Positions 1-11,828 are shown, counted from the stretch's first letter. The stretch: 64,000 nucleotides of DNA from Ceratodon purpureus (GCA_014871385.1 CM026427.1:5464988-5528987), one strand, 5' to 3'. Made by a program: numbers and translations. Notes: generated by a model not told the origin, from the sequence alone.

Positions 1-110
1 AGTTTATGAATTTATAATTTTGAGTTTAGTATGAAGAGGCTGTATTTAGGTGAAAATAGTACTAAAATGGATGCAGTTTATGTATTCTTCAAAAGTGCAT
101 GTTTTTCAAA

Positions 111-141
<31 letters not shown>

Positions 142-2160
142 AACAACAACAACAACCAAAAAAAAAACAAAAAAAACTAACGTGAGTTTTATATTACAAT
201 TATAGATTTTGCTAAAATACAAAATAATGACAATTAATATATTTTTTAAATTAGTCTCATGTATTTGACCATGTTGGTTGGTACAACAAAGAATTTTTGC
301 ATTTTGGTCTTTTCACTAACAATGCCAAATTACTACATACAATAAAACTTTTTAATCCCTAAAGTTCTTTTAAAACCAATTTGGGTTTTTCGATTAAATG
401 AAGTAGTCAAAAGTAATATTATGGCATTAAAATTTTGATGAGAGATTTTATTGCAAACTAATTGTGTGAATTTTTTGGTGAATTCACAAATTTCGGACTA
501 AAAAATTCAGAATTTTTTTTGAAATTTTTTTTGAAAATTTTCATGCCCAAAGCTTTAGGGGTTAAACTCCGAGAATTTTTCCAAGAACAATGGAGGCCAG
601 CGCAGTGCCCGTGCATAGGAGGTGTTCCTACTTTGTGAAGCTCATCAATGTTTGATGCATCATTCCCCACTGATTGTTACACCGGATCAGACCAAGCCAG
701 GCATTCAAGCATTTGCTTACAACAAAAATTAAAAATTAAGAAAATTGAAAAACACGGTCATTCTGGCCATGGTTTCGTACCCATAAGGTATTGTTTTAGC
801 ACCCATATAGTACTATCAAATATTTGGTGGTGGTGGCATTTTGTAAGCAGTGTGATGCATTCATAGCTGGTGAAGGGCAGCTATCAGTAGCACTGCCAAA
901 TTCACTGCACATTCACAGTGGGCGGCTGCCTTGCTTCTATCATACAGGGAGAAAAGTCTTTGTTGATGATCACTCATGTCGCGATCCCTTTGCAGTCTTT
1001 GTCGTTGGAACAATGACCTGTTTCAGCAGCCTCAAGTTAATTCACACCCAAACAGGTGGTGCAACAGTTTTGTCAAGTTAATAGGATGAACAAGGTTATG
1101 CTAGGTTCAATTTTTTTGTCATATTTTGAATTACTTCATTCTTATGTATGCTATTATACAAAACATCGACTATATTCATAGGTACTCTGTAGTTACCAGG
1201 TGATGGAGGAAAAGACATACAAGTCACAACCAACCAAATAGAAGGGAATAGAGCTGCTGTTTTTGACATATGTCATACCATGTTTAGGAATGAAAGACAT
1301 CAATATTGATAACTTTTAGAGTCATTATTGGATCATTCCAACTTTGTTCTTAACCCTTAAACGTCACTCTTGCCCATTGGGCTTGGTTTTTGGCCATTTT
1401 CAAACTACTTTCACCATGAATTATCTACACTAGAAAAAAAAAGTTTAATGATATTTATTTTTCAAGCATTGTCATTGATTAAAGTATTATGTGTATGTGT
1501 TTTGGAATATTAAAATAATCTATATATAGATGATAAAACTCAAAATTCTCTAAAAATTTATAATATGATAAATGAGATGGTCTTTGGCAAAATATTGAAT
1601 GATTTTGAGGTTCTTTTAAACATTTGCTATATAATTTTTTAATATGAATATTCTTGGCTTGAACCATTTCCTAATATCAATAAATACCAATATACACAAT
1701 GTTTAATTAAAGTAATTTAAAAAATAACCAATATTTTGTAGTATTGTAGACTTGTTAATTTTCTAAAGTACATTCAAAATAACTATAGTTGCCAGCAATG
1801 TTGAATGTCTAATAAGAGTCATTTACTCAAAAAAATTACAATAATGAATGAGTAATATGATCTTTAAATGACTTATTTGACGTTCAATGTTATGTGACAT
1901 TGAATATCATTTTTTTAAATGTTGTCCAAGGTGTTGTCCTTTGTACACTTTTGTTTTGCATGCAACTCATGCCTTTAATCAAATAAGATTTAAAATAAAA
2001 ATACATCAAATATAAAAAAATTGATGTCAAAATTTTTTAATTATGATTTGAAAATTATTAGCAATAGTACAATGCATTTTTCTTTGATATTATACTTTAC
2101 ATTCAAAAAATATATAAACCATCAAAATTGTGGACGTTACGAATCACTGCAATTCCAACA
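1..2160. other. AT-rich intergenic DNA with a poly-C tract
   Basis: I see no gene here. The short open frames lack family resemblance and sit in AT-rich, low-complexity DNA. The one striking feature is an uninterrupted run of 28 C at 111-138, followed by CAA repeats and an A-rich stretch to about 180. Confidence 0.6.
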
Positions 2161-2202
2161 TTACTAGTATTGTTAGCACTGCTGACACTACTGACATTGC
2201 TT

Positions 2203-2545
2203 TTTCAAGAAGTATCCAATGCAATGAATGAGGTGTCTATCTATCTACTGGCATTGCTTTTTTAAGAAGTATCCAATGCAATGAATGAGGTGTCTATCTA
2301 TCTACTGGCATTGCTCACACTATTTTTTCAAGAGGTATCCAATGCAATGAATCAGGTGCCTGCATGTCTACTGACACTCCTGGTACTATTGTCACTATTT
2401 TTTCTAGAAATATCCAATGCAATGAATGAAGTGTCCGTCTACCTATTGGCAATATTGGCACTGTTTTCTCATGAAGTATTCAATGCAATAAATGAGTTGT
2501 TTACCTACCTACTGACAAATTCTCTTTCAAGAATGATTCAATGTT
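2203..2545 (+). repeat. Minisatellite with in-frame unit lengths (57/66/75/66 bp)
   Basis: Five to six diverged copies of a unit containing 'tatccaatgcaatgaatgag' follow each other. The start-to-start distances I measure are 57, 66, 75 and 66 bp, so copies differ by steps of 9 bp and all are multiples of three. From 2281 the array is open for 100 codons and encodes a repeating EVSNAMNEVS-YLLALL pattern. A TAA at 2263-2265 closes the same frame just upstream, where the neighbouring copy has CAA. I do not consider it a proven gene. Confidence 0.6.
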
Positions 2546-2699
2546 GTGAATGTAGTGTCAGACCACCACTTATTGTTGAATGAATAGACGTGGCCCATGA
2601 ATGTGAAGTCTATGAAGATTAATGTCTTAAAATATCTGTAGATTTTATATGAGGCAATTGAGTGCGCCAATGAAGTGTAAACATTTTTATCACCATTTA

Positions 2700-3111
2700 G
2701 GGCATCTTTAGTCGGAGCCCGTCATCAGCTCCCTCCAACGGGGCTTGACGGGCTCTCGGAGGGTAGCGGGAGGAGCATACCGGGACATGGAGCCAGTGAA
2801 TTCCCGTTAAGTGGTCCCGGGATCGAATCCTCGCACACATGTGGCAGGATCACAGTGGCCGCGGGTCTCCACAAGGAGACAGTAGGTGCTGAGGCTTTGG
2901 GCTGGGTTGCATTTAGGATGTGTCAGGCCTAATAGCAAGAGCTCCTTTGCTCACGGCAACGAGGAAACATTTGACGAGAGCGGGAGCTCTTTTAGCGTGA
3001 CCCGGGTTGTGACGGGAGACTTAGAGTGGCCATTGGCCCGCTCTAGAAGCTCCTGCTCCCGCTTTTTGGTGATAGCGGGAACAAATCCCTCACGATTGAG
3101 GATGCATGCTC
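2700..3111. mobile_element. MITE-like insertion, possibly PIF/Harbinger type, non-autonomous
   Basis: A GC-rich block of 412 bp interrupts AT-rich DNA. Its left end reads GGGCATCTTTA. Its right end, read on the other strand, is GAGCATGCATC, an imperfect terminal inverted repeat. It is flanked by TTA on both sides (2697-2699 and 3112-3114), and a 3 bp TTA/TAA duplication is typical of PIF/Harbinger elements. Inside the left end is a perfect 10 bp inverted repeat (2715-2724 with 2746-2755). No transposase frame is present. An alternative is a tRNA-related SINE, because GGATCGAATCC at 2820-2830 resembles an RNA polymerase III box B with one mismatch. Confidence 0.45.
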
Positions 3112-3114
3112 TTA

Positions 3115-6100
3115 GACCTCAAAATTAGCAATTTAAGCCTTGATGCACTGGTTATAGAATATGAATTACATATGTGGTAAATAATGAAAACAAATCATGA
3201 AGGGTAAAAAAGTGATTGCATTTAATCAAAGAAGTAAAATTACTATTTTCTATTTTACCTTTAATAGCAAAGTTTTATTTATAGATGTTTAAAAAGTAAA
3301 AACAATGTAATCAACATGTAAATGCACCTTTACAAAATCACCACAATAAACCTCTAAATATAACATATTCAAATGACGCATTTGTGTATTATTGTCTTTA
3401 TGACATTGCAATAGAATAATATATTTACTGTAACCACAAAATCTAAAATATTTTCTAAAAAAATGGTAAAAATATCAAAGCCCTAAATTACCATAAAAAT
3501 TTGATGTGTTCCTACTATCTCCATTCTACTTTAGTTTGGAACCACCTATATTATACTTTTAATTTTTTTGTTAATGTATTTGATTAATTTATATGAATTT
3601 CCTTTAATATTTTTAATTAACAAGTGATAAAACAAAGAAATAAAATCAATGCTAAATTCTCATAGAATGGTTTGAAAATATATAAGTTTTTAATGTGATT
3701 TTAAAACCATATTTCTGATATCTATTGGAGGGAATACTAATATAGTAAAAGATCAAATTCAAGCTCTAAATTTTGAAACATTTACATTTTACCCTATATA
3801 ACTCGATAAACCATGATTTGTTTTTTTGTATAAAACCATGATTTGTTTTTATTGTTTTTAACCTCACTGTAGTATGTAGTAAACAACTTATTGCCCCTGT
3901 TTGCACTGTATTCCATCACCATGTTTCACCTAGGTTTTATAATACAACTATTGACACACATTGGAATCATAGCATTCCGAACTTTACTTGAATCACCTTC
4001 CTAAGCACATTACAATTGTTCTCATGCTATGTACACCCAACATACTAATTCCTTTACTATCTGTCATGCATATTCCTGTGCAAACAATTCAAATACAAAG
4101 CTTCATACAAAAGTTCACACAAAACACGACAACTCCATGATTCACAAACACACAGCAACAACAATGATCATTGATGTCCATGGAGTTTGTGGCAATAGTA
4201 TCTTGTCATGCACATTGTTCTCGACGTACAGGGACATACTTAGTAGTTACTGTTGGCATAAAGCCCATATTATCCATTTCATGGGACTTAAAAAAAAGAA
4301 GTCAGCATATGCTATAAAGCCTAACCCATTTAATGATTTGTGAGTCAAACCCAGTTGATGACATGGCAGTTGTACGGACTCATGCCTTTTGCAATGATCC
4401 TAAATAACTATTTCTCATGTTTTTACCTAAAATAAACCCAACCAGTGACAGTGAAACGTTGGTAGGTAGAAAAAAGAAAGTAAAGAGAATCCAAAGTATC
4501 ATCACCTGTGTAATACCAATCTGGATTGAAGGAGTGACATCCCCAAAATACTGAATACTAGCCAGTAGAAACTTAATTAATTTAGTAATATACAGTCACA
4601 CGAGAGTCACACTATTTAATTTAGCCCATTGCCCAATCCCAGTTCCTCCCTTAAACTCAAATGCGCTGGCGTTTTGAACTGCCCCAACAACGGTCCCACT
4701 ATCTTTCTCCTATGTTATTCTCTCTTTTTTTCGGTAATGATATACCGTATCAGCGTAGCAGTTTTGTTCATAAATAATTCCCGAAACAAACGTAAAAGTT
4801 AGAAAATTATGAAGATAAAAAAAGAAAAGAAAAGAAATTAATTTGGTGACATTTTGTTACATCTAAGCCGTTTGAGTTCATTTTTAATGATTGTTTTTGT
4901 TAAAACAAAAATCAAGGAAATCAATTTTTGAAGGACAAACCTTATTTTTCAAAAAGAAATGAATATTCGTGTGATAGGGAACGAACTTGCTATGGTCTTA
5001 CGGTATTCATTTTAATTTTTTATTATTTTTTGGTTTTACAATTCCATTCTACCCTAATTTATTGTCTTGGTTTGATGATATGATTATGATTTTTAACCTT
5101 TAAAATTTTTAAATTATGATGAAAAACAACTTTCCACCTGGAATGGAAAACCAACGTGAATTCCTAACTCTTCGTTGGGCCGGCCCTTGGACCCCATCTC
5201 CGCATATCCGGCAGACGCCCAGCCCGCCCACCAACCCCCCCGCCCCCCGTCCGCCGGTCGTGCGCCTCCGCCAGCCTTCCATTTGTCTGCCCCTCTGTTC
5301 ATCCACCACCCAACCCCGTCACTTAACCTAAACCCGTCACCATCTACAACTACCCGACATTCAACCCTTTGAGTCCATACCCAGTCCTAACCCCGTCACG
5401 ATACCGAAAACCGCTACCATCTACAGTTCCCATGCATTTAACACTCTGATATCCACACCCAAACGTCACCGCCCCTACAACAGGTAATATCTACCAAATA
5501 TTGACATGTCTCCTCTAAGAATCTACACCGAGGTTAGAGTTTCGCCAGTTATTTTGCGTGTGTAGGGAATTTCCAGATGCAGCCTCGGTTGAAGCTCCGG
5601 TCGCCATAGCCACCACCACCACCACTGGAGTTGCCATGCTTCCGTGGCTGGCCACTGTTGTTCCGCCCCCCCCACTACCACTACTGCCATTAGTCATCAT
5701 GATGATCATCATCATCACTCGACCATCCGTCCGACTTGTAAGTTTGCCGTGGTCATTTCAAAGGTTCACTCTACAGTTCCAATAAACTCGAGAGAGAGAG
5801 AGAGAAAAGAGAGAAAGAGAGAGCAATCAGTCTCTCACTTCTCCCCACTCCTCAAGCTCAGGCTCTCCAACAACTGATTCTCTCCGTCTTCGCTTATTAC
5901 CAACAGCTCCCCGATCTCAGCCCCCATCATTGCAACGCTTTTCTGCAAAGGCGGCTCTCTCTTTCGAACTCGCACTTTGTGTGCTTGTCTTGACGTGATC
6001 ATTTGGAGTTCGAGGAGCTCGCGTGGTAGGGTTGAAGGTTGGAAGGGTCGTAGTCGAGTTGAGTTGAGTTGAGTTGAGTTTACATTCGAAACAGTGGGAT

Positions 6101-7004
6101 CTTTGGTGGGAAGATTGTGGTTTTGAGTGGGGTTGGTTTTGTGGAGGTTTCAAGGTGTGAGTTTTGGGGTGTCGGTAGGTGTGGGGGGTTGATAGTGGTG
6201 TGGAGTTTGGGAGTGGGTACTGTTTGTTTGTGTGGGGGGTGAGAGATGGGATAGGGTGTTTGGGAAGGATTGGAGCTTGGGTGAGTTTGGGTGTTTGTGT
6301 CTGTGTGATGTGTTCAGGGGGCTTTGATGGCGGTAGCTGGTAGTTAGCGTAAGGTGAGGGGGTGATGGTTTGGACAGGAGGGGTGATCTTGTTGTTTTGT
6401 TAGTGTTTTGTGTGGGTGGTTGTTGTTTGTGAGGTTTTGGAAGGTGCGGTGATTCTGGGCTGAGCTTAGTGGCAACAAGTGGAGTCTGAGGTTTTGGTGC
6501 TGGTGGCTACTGATTGTGCAGGTTAGTTTTTCTCCTTGCTTTGATCATGGTGTGCTTAATCTGCTGTCGTGTCTGTTGTGTGGTTGAAGAGGATGGGTTG
6601 TTGGGATGGTGGTGTGGAGGGAAGTGGTGAGGCTAGAATGGAATGGTTCTTGTGAGAGCGTGGTGTTTTACAGCGGTCGTGGTAGCTTAACTGTGTTGGC
6701 CGGCGAGATTTTGCATCGGGGCTTGCACTGGGTTATCAGCCACTTGTTAATCTGTTATTTTTTAACAGAAATGGCTTACCCAAGTTTTATGGAAAAATTT
6801 ATTGAACTTAAGTAATGCACAAGTTTAACCTTATTTTTAAATTTGAAAAATGGAGTGTCTGTGATTGCATCTGATTCCGAACCTGTGATTTCGTGTGTCA
6901 TGTTTTGAAATCCACATTTGGTGTTATCGCATTCTTCCAGCGTTGGAGGGTGTGACAGGACTGACGAAGTGTGCTTCCTCAGGGCAGGGCGAGGCGAGGC
7001 GAGG
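3115..7004. other. Intergenic DNA and long 5' region of the DUF4408/DUF761 gene
   Basis: 3115-5100 is AT-rich with no credible gene. 4815-4945 resembles 11545-11680 (see findings). From about 5150 the base composition changes to C-rich, then to GA- and GT-rich sequence typical of plant promoters and 5' leaders. It includes a GA-rich microsatellite near 5790-5825 and a GAGTT pentamer run near 6056-6080. The short frames here are probably upstream ORFs or noise. I cannot place the transcription start. Confidence 0.5.
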
Positions 7005-9266
7005 ATGGCATTTGGAGTTCATCAGAAAGTCTCGCACGACATTTCTTTGGCGTTTGGGAAGGGGTTGCAGGGGTTGAAGGTAGAGGCCATGGGGAATCAG
7101 GGGAAGCTGAATAATAATAGTCAGAGGAAGGGATTTTCAGGAAGGACACTGATGGAGAGCATCATGCTAGGTGTCTTGACAATCACGGTGGCAGCCATCC
7201 CGGTAGTTGTGACCCACGTCCCGGCGCCAGAGTCTCTAATCATCATCAAAGAGATCCTGCAAGATTGGTGCACGCCCTCCGTCTGCTTCGGGATTCTCAT
7301 TATCGGCATCCTGATTGTAACCTTGGGGGGTGGGGGGTCTGAACCTCCAAGCACGCCAGAGCAGAACCACAAGAAATTTGCAGATTCTTACCTCACTCAA
7401 GGGCCCGTGTCGGCCACCCAGATTGACCCCTTGCGCATGCCGGACATATTCTTCTCACCCGACGCTGCGAGAACTCATGCCCTCAACCATTCCGCATCGT
7501 TCCCCGTCCGAGCAGCGCAGCCTTCATCTGTCATGGTTCCAGTGTACTACCCTGCTTTCGTTCCTCCACAGCAGCATTCCCCATTCTCATCCCACTCTGA
7601 GAAAGATGTTGATTTCCTGCTTCGACATGAGGGACAGTTTGAGTCCAACGTGGGGGACAGATTCGTGCCCAGGATGGACGAGAGGTTCGTATCTCGGGTG
7701 GGTGACAGATTTCCTCCGAGAGTTGATGACAGGTATTCACCTAGGGTGGAAGAGCGGTTTGGTCCCAGATTGGAGGAATGGTTTTCTCCCAAGGTGGAGG
7801 ACAGGTTTGGGCCGAGAGTGGACGAGCGATTCTCTCCCAGAGTGGAGGAGAGGTTTGGTCCTAAAGTGGAGGATAGGTTTGGTCCGAGAGTGGACGAGCG
7901 ATTCTCTCCTAGAGTTGAAGAGAGGTTTGGTGCCAAAGTGGACGAAAGATACGTGCCTCGGGATGAAGAGAGATACGTGCCTCAAGTTGAAGAAAGATAT
8001 GTTCCTGAGGTTGAAGAAAGATATGTTCCTCAGGTTGAAGAAAGATATGAGTCTCAGGAACATGATAGATTTGAGGCTGAAGACGAGGATACTTATGAGC
8101 ATGAGGAGGAAGTTAGGTACGGAGCTCACGTCGAGAGCAGAGCCAGATCAGATTCCGAAGACGAAGGGAGATATGTGCATCATGAGGATGCCGAATCAGA
8201 TCGTGAGGACGAAGTGGAACACGAGCAGCATCGAGCGCGGTACATTGCATCAGATTCTGACGACGAAGGTGAAGCGGAGCCCGATCAGGTAGAAATGCAG
8301 TCTGGCAGTGAAGATGAAGTAGAGCATCATTCTCATGAGTCTCATGTGCAGCAGCCCCCCTTGCTTTCGGAAAGCATTGATTCATCACGAAAGGTTATCT
8401 CTCCCCCTCATTCTCCAGTAGCTCCTCCAGCCGTGGAAGTGGCCTCTGTGCACACCCAATTGCCTCCTCCTCAGAGGCAGAGCTACAGCGCATCATCAAC
8501 AGGTGCCCCTGAAGCCGGGGCTTCCTCAAATCTTCTGTCACGACGCAGGCCTCCAACTGTACCCACCCCAGTTGTTGTGCAACCCCCTCCACCCCCTCCA
8601 CCTTTGAGTGAGCCCATTGCCACTTCCTCTCCAGAGCCCAAGATGTCCCCTCCAGAGCCGAAGATGTCAGTGCGTGTCGAGCGGAAGGAAGCACCAGAGA
8701 TGTCTCCTCCAGAGCCCAAGATGTCAGTGCGTGTTGAACGGAAAGAGACACCGGAGATGTCTCCTCGAACTCCTCCCAAACATTCAAACCAGAGGCGTCC
8801 CTTGTCCAGCACTTCTCGAAGCTACGGAGAGTATGTGAGACAGACCACCGACTGTCCACTGCCCAATCCCAAGACGCCCTCCCCTTCCACGAGATCCAAA
8901 CTCGATGCTAGTGCAGTTGCTCCGGTGGGAGTTTTGCCCAAGGTGGGGTCTAGTCCTAGTCCTAAAACGGAGGCATCTGAGACCAGCCTTGATGAAAAAC
9001 TCGCGAGGATGAAGGCGAGGAATAGGAGACAAAGCACAGGGAGCATATCCTTGGTGAATCAGGCGTTGATGCCAAACAAGAAGCCAAGGGAGGTGAGAGT
9101 TGTAGACGATGATAAACTTGACAAGGAGCTAGCGCAGGACCCTGCCGAGGAGGATGACGATGTGGATCAGCGGGTGGAAGCGTTTCTGAAGAATTTCCGG
9201 GAACAGATGAGATTGCAGAGGCAGGAGTCATTGCAGAGGCACAGACGAAGTGATATCAAACCTTAA
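7005..9266 (+). CDS. DUF4408 / DUF761 membrane protein with octapeptide repeats
   Basis: An intronless frame of 753 codons. The frame is open to TTG at 6918, but the first plausible start is ATG 7005; ATG 7089 is a second option. Residues about 52-71 and 91-108 are hydrophobic helices, matching the two-helix DUF4408 layout. From about 218 to 350 the protein is built of some 16 octapeptides of the type [DE][DE]RFxPRV. An acidic stretch follows, then a Pro-rich region with two tandem 19-residue units starting MSPPEPKM. The C-terminus (about 714-748) carries the DUF761 signature with VDQRVEAFLKNFREQMRLQR. Plant proteins combining DUF4408 and DUF761 are known, but their biochemical role is not settled. 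The repeat is encoded as a 24 bp minisatellite, so its length may vary between strains. I infer membrane anchoring with a long disordered tail. Confidence 0.85.
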   Translation: MAFGVHQKVSHDISLAFGKGLQGLKVEAMGNQGKLNNNSQRKGFSGRTLMESIMLGVLTITVAAIPVVVTHVPAPESLIIIKEILQDWCTPSVCFGILIIGILIVTLGGGGSEPPSTPEQNHKKFADSYLTQGPVSATQIDPLRMPDIFFSPDAARTHALNHSASFPVRAAQPSSVMVPVYYPAFVPPQQHSPFSSHSEKDVDFLLRHEGQFESNVGDRFVPRMDERFVSRVGDRFPPRVDDRYSPRVEERFGPRLEEWFSPKVEDRFGPRVDERFSPRVEERFGPKVEDRFGPRVDERFSPRVEERFGAKVDERYVPRDEERYVPQVEERYVPEVEERYVPQVEERYESQEHDRFEAEDEDTYEHEEEVRYGAHVESRARSDSEDEGRYVHHEDAESDREDEVEHEQHRARYIASDSDDEGEAEPDQVEMQSGSEDEVEHHSHESHVQQPPLLSESIDSSRKVISPPHSPVAPPAVEVASVHTQLPPPQRQSYSASSTGAPEAGASSNLLSRRRPPTVPTPVVVQPPPPPPPLSEPIATSSPEPKMSPPEPKMSVRVERKEAPEMSPPEPKMSVRVERKETPEMSPRTPPKHSNQRRPLSSTSRSYGEYVRQTTDCPLPNPKTPSPSTRSKLDASAVAPVGVLPKVGSSPSPKTEASETSLDEKLARMKARNRRQSTGSISLVNQALMPNKKPREVRVVDDDKLDKELAQDPAEEDDDVDQRVEAFLKNFREQMRLQRQESLQRHRRSDIKP
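7656..8055 (+). repeat. 24 bp coding minisatellite (octapeptide repeat)
   Basis: About 16 units of 24 bp lie inside the DUF4408/DUF761 gene. The core unit gives acidic-acidic-Arg-aromatic-x-Pro-Arg-Val. The first units are FVP/FPP/YSP, the middle ones FGP/FSP, and the last ones YVP with Gln or Glu replacing Arg, so the array grades into the acidic region. Confidence 0.85.
8643..8756 (+). repeat. Tandem 57 bp duplication inside the coding region
   Basis: Two head-to-tail copies of 57 bp (8643-8699 and 8700-8756) encode 19 residues each. The peptides differ by a single Ala/Thr, while the DNA has several silent differences. A partial third copy lies just upstream. Confidence 0.85.
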
Positions 9267-10160
9267 ATGCCACACCTTTTCGCCTCCAGTCTCTCCCCTG
9301 CTCAGCCATAAATTTTGTTCTCCTGGAGTCATGGACGATCACCGGATTTGCTCCCAAGGTGGCGTGCAACAAACAGATGGAGTCCTGCACGCGAGACAGT
9401 CCAGCTGCTCTCAAAATGTAAGACTTCCCCCCAATGATAGTTGAGCAGGGATTGCACAGGCTTATGCCCCCGAACACCTACATATGAAAGTTCTAGCTGT
9501 AGTTGCACCTCACCAGAGTGTCAAGGCCAACAGAACAGCACGTGGTTTCATGTTTTTCACTTCTTTTGCCTGGGTTATGTCAGGATTTTCCTCCATGAAG
9601 CCACTTGAATTTGGCTCAATTATTCATTATTAGAGTCACCGGCAGCAGTCTGCATGAACGTGTATAGTTTCGTGACTCCACTGTACCATATCAAATAAAG
9701 CGGCAGGCGGGGGAATCTCCACCCTTTTATAGCACACATCACAACCCAATTGCGTTGCACATCTTGATGACTTCTGTTTTTGTTTGCTTTAGTTCTGTTA
9801 CAGTCTGAACTACCAGATACCGTCCTCCATCTTCCCTGTTTACTCGACACTTGTTACGGTGCACATCAATTTGTCAGCTTAAGCTAGTGGTAGAGAGGTG
9901 AAGACTACGCTCTGAATGGACTCCTGGTGGACATGATATTGCACGGTGCTCCTACAGTATACCTCACATTGCCATGTGCAGGTACGCCGGTGTATGAAAC
10001 TTATATGGTACAGCAAGTGCTCATTTCCAAGGTGCCTGACGCATCAGTTAGCTGTTTCGTCAGTGTGGTACAGATTGCAGCTTGTCAGGTGGGATGGTTT
10101 CAAATCAATCCCGTTCAGAGTGTGTTTTCTTTTTTCTTCTTTCTTCTTCTTGTTTGTTTG
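9267..10160. other. 3' flank of the DUF4408/DUF761 gene
   Basis: This probably holds the 3' untranslated region. An AATAAA-like hexamer occurs near 9695. I see no other gene; the open frames are short and unrelated to known families. Confidence 0.5.
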
Positions 10161-10179
10161 TTTATTTGTTTGTTTGTTT

Positions 10180-10212
<33 letters not shown>

Positions 10213-10265
10213 GCAAATAAACGAATTTCATTGCAAAGAATTTGAAGTACAACATTTAAACTGTT
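10161..10265 (-). mobile_element. Poly-A retroposon tail (3' fragment), minus orientation
   Basis: TTTG repeats run into a pure T run of about 30, which is a poly-A tail when read on the minus strand. The sequence just before the tail on that strand, tgcaatgaaattcgtttatt, is close to that of the short insertion at 23663-23748. This indicates the 3' end of the same LINE or SINE family. The 5' boundary and target-site duplication are not clear. Confidence 0.45.
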
Positions 10266-11828
10266 TCCACTCGCATAGTTCTTCATTCCATCAACTTCCA
10301 GCAATGGCCCAAGGTTGTGAGCCTGGTATGAGAGATTGTATGCTACACCACTTCAATTAGAAATGAGAAACATCAAATCCACTGCTTGTGTTAACACTTC
10401 ACTTCCTGGTCATAATGCAGGCTTGTCATTTCCATGTGACTAATCCAAGTGCTCAATGCATGAGAGGGATTATTGACCCACATGACGTGAATATTGAGTG
10501 AACTGACCGTTCCAAGTTTCAAACTTTCGCTTATCACAATGTACTCGATGATTAGACGTAATGACACCACCATGATAACTTCACCTGAAAAGCTCATTGG
10601 GCCATAAATGAAGGACTAGATTCATTCTTAAAAGAAATATTACACACGTGAAAGGATGGATTCAGATCAGCTTCAGCAAACCGAGGGGCTGGCAAAGTTG
10701 TGTAAGGATTAATCCTTGGTGGAGTAACCCAAAAACAATAACTTAATCGTTTCAGAATGCTGTCCCTAAAATCACAGGATGTGTGTAGACTGCATCGTAT
10801 ACAAGCGTTTCAAAAAATAATAAGATGTGTAAATATTGTCTGTAGATTATATCATGACGATTATATCTATATAATTAGAAATATCATTAGCTAGTACTAT
10901 GAATTTGATTGAAGTTTGAAGTTTGAACTTACTAATTTTAAGTAAGTTTTTATTCCAAAATCAAATTATGACTAACATTTTGACATGATTATGGTTTTAA
11001 ATGCCAAGAACTATATTTCTTTAATTTTTCTATTTTTTTAAAAACCAAATGAAATTCTATTCTACAGAAGATTAAAGTACACAAAATAAGAAAGATAGGG
11101 ACCATGTGAAAAGAATTTTAGTTTTTCCAAGTAGTAATTGTAAATCTTGATGGAATATACTTTTAGTCTATCATTTTTGAAACAATAATAAAAATTCTCT
11201 TCAACTATGACATGAAAGTCATTCAAGGTTTGAAGTAAATTCAAAAACTTCATTGAAGGAAAAGTTCACTTTTAGAAGTGAAAGGATGGTAAATTGTTTG
11301 TTGTCCACACCAGTGAATACTTAAGGTTTAAGTGTTATGGCTTGGGTGTAGTAGTTGTTAAGATAAGAAAAAATGTGTAATGATTTCTTGAAAAATATTT
11401 AGAAGTAGAGAATATACCCTCTTATTTTAATGGTAAGTCTTTGAAGTCATGTAAATAAGTTTCTAAAATCCATGATAACCATAGCACCATGGCAGACTTG
11501 CCCAAAAATAATTCTAAAAATTAAAAAATAAAGAATCAAAGACAAAAAAAGAAAGAAAGAGAAGAAATTAATTTTTGTAATATCTTATTATTTCTAAGCC
11601 ATTTGAGGTAAATCTTGATGATTTTTATAAAAAAATCAAAAAATCAAGAAGATCGAATTTTTGAAGGTGTGAATCAAACACTTTAAGATACTAATTGGCA
11701 TGAATAAATACTTGCTATTTAGATAAGGTTTTAATTGTTTAAATTTATTACTCACGTGTCATATATGATCAAAAAAATTCCAATTTTTTTTTCTTCACAA
11801 ATTTTCATTTAAAAAACAATCACTTATA
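10266..11828. other. Intergenic AT-rich DNA
   Basis: No gene is visible. The stretch 11545-11680 resembles 4815-4945 in direct orientation, a dispersed repeat of unknown type. Confidence 0.5.

Noticed and set aside
111..138. Poly-C tract as a functional i-motif or G-quadruplex site
   Set aside because: It is a simple homopolymer prone to assembly error, and nothing nearby suggests regulation.
2820..2830. tRNA gene suggested by a box B-like sequence
   Set aside because: No cloverleaf can be folded and there is no box A at proper distance. At most it is a SINE relic.
4029..4343. 104-codon open frame on the plus strand
   Set aside because: The composition is low-complexity, there is no domain, and it lies in AT-rich DNA without promoter-like context.
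6918..7004. TTG-initiated N-terminal extension of the DUF4408/DUF761 gene
   Set aside because: The first codon is TTG and the extra residues do not match the family. ATG 7005 is preferred.
7547..8129. Long antisense frames with Ser-Ser-Thr-Leu-Gly repeats
   Set aside because: They are mirror images of the 24 bp repeat in the DUF4408/DUF761 gene, which stays open in several frames because its period is a multiple of three.
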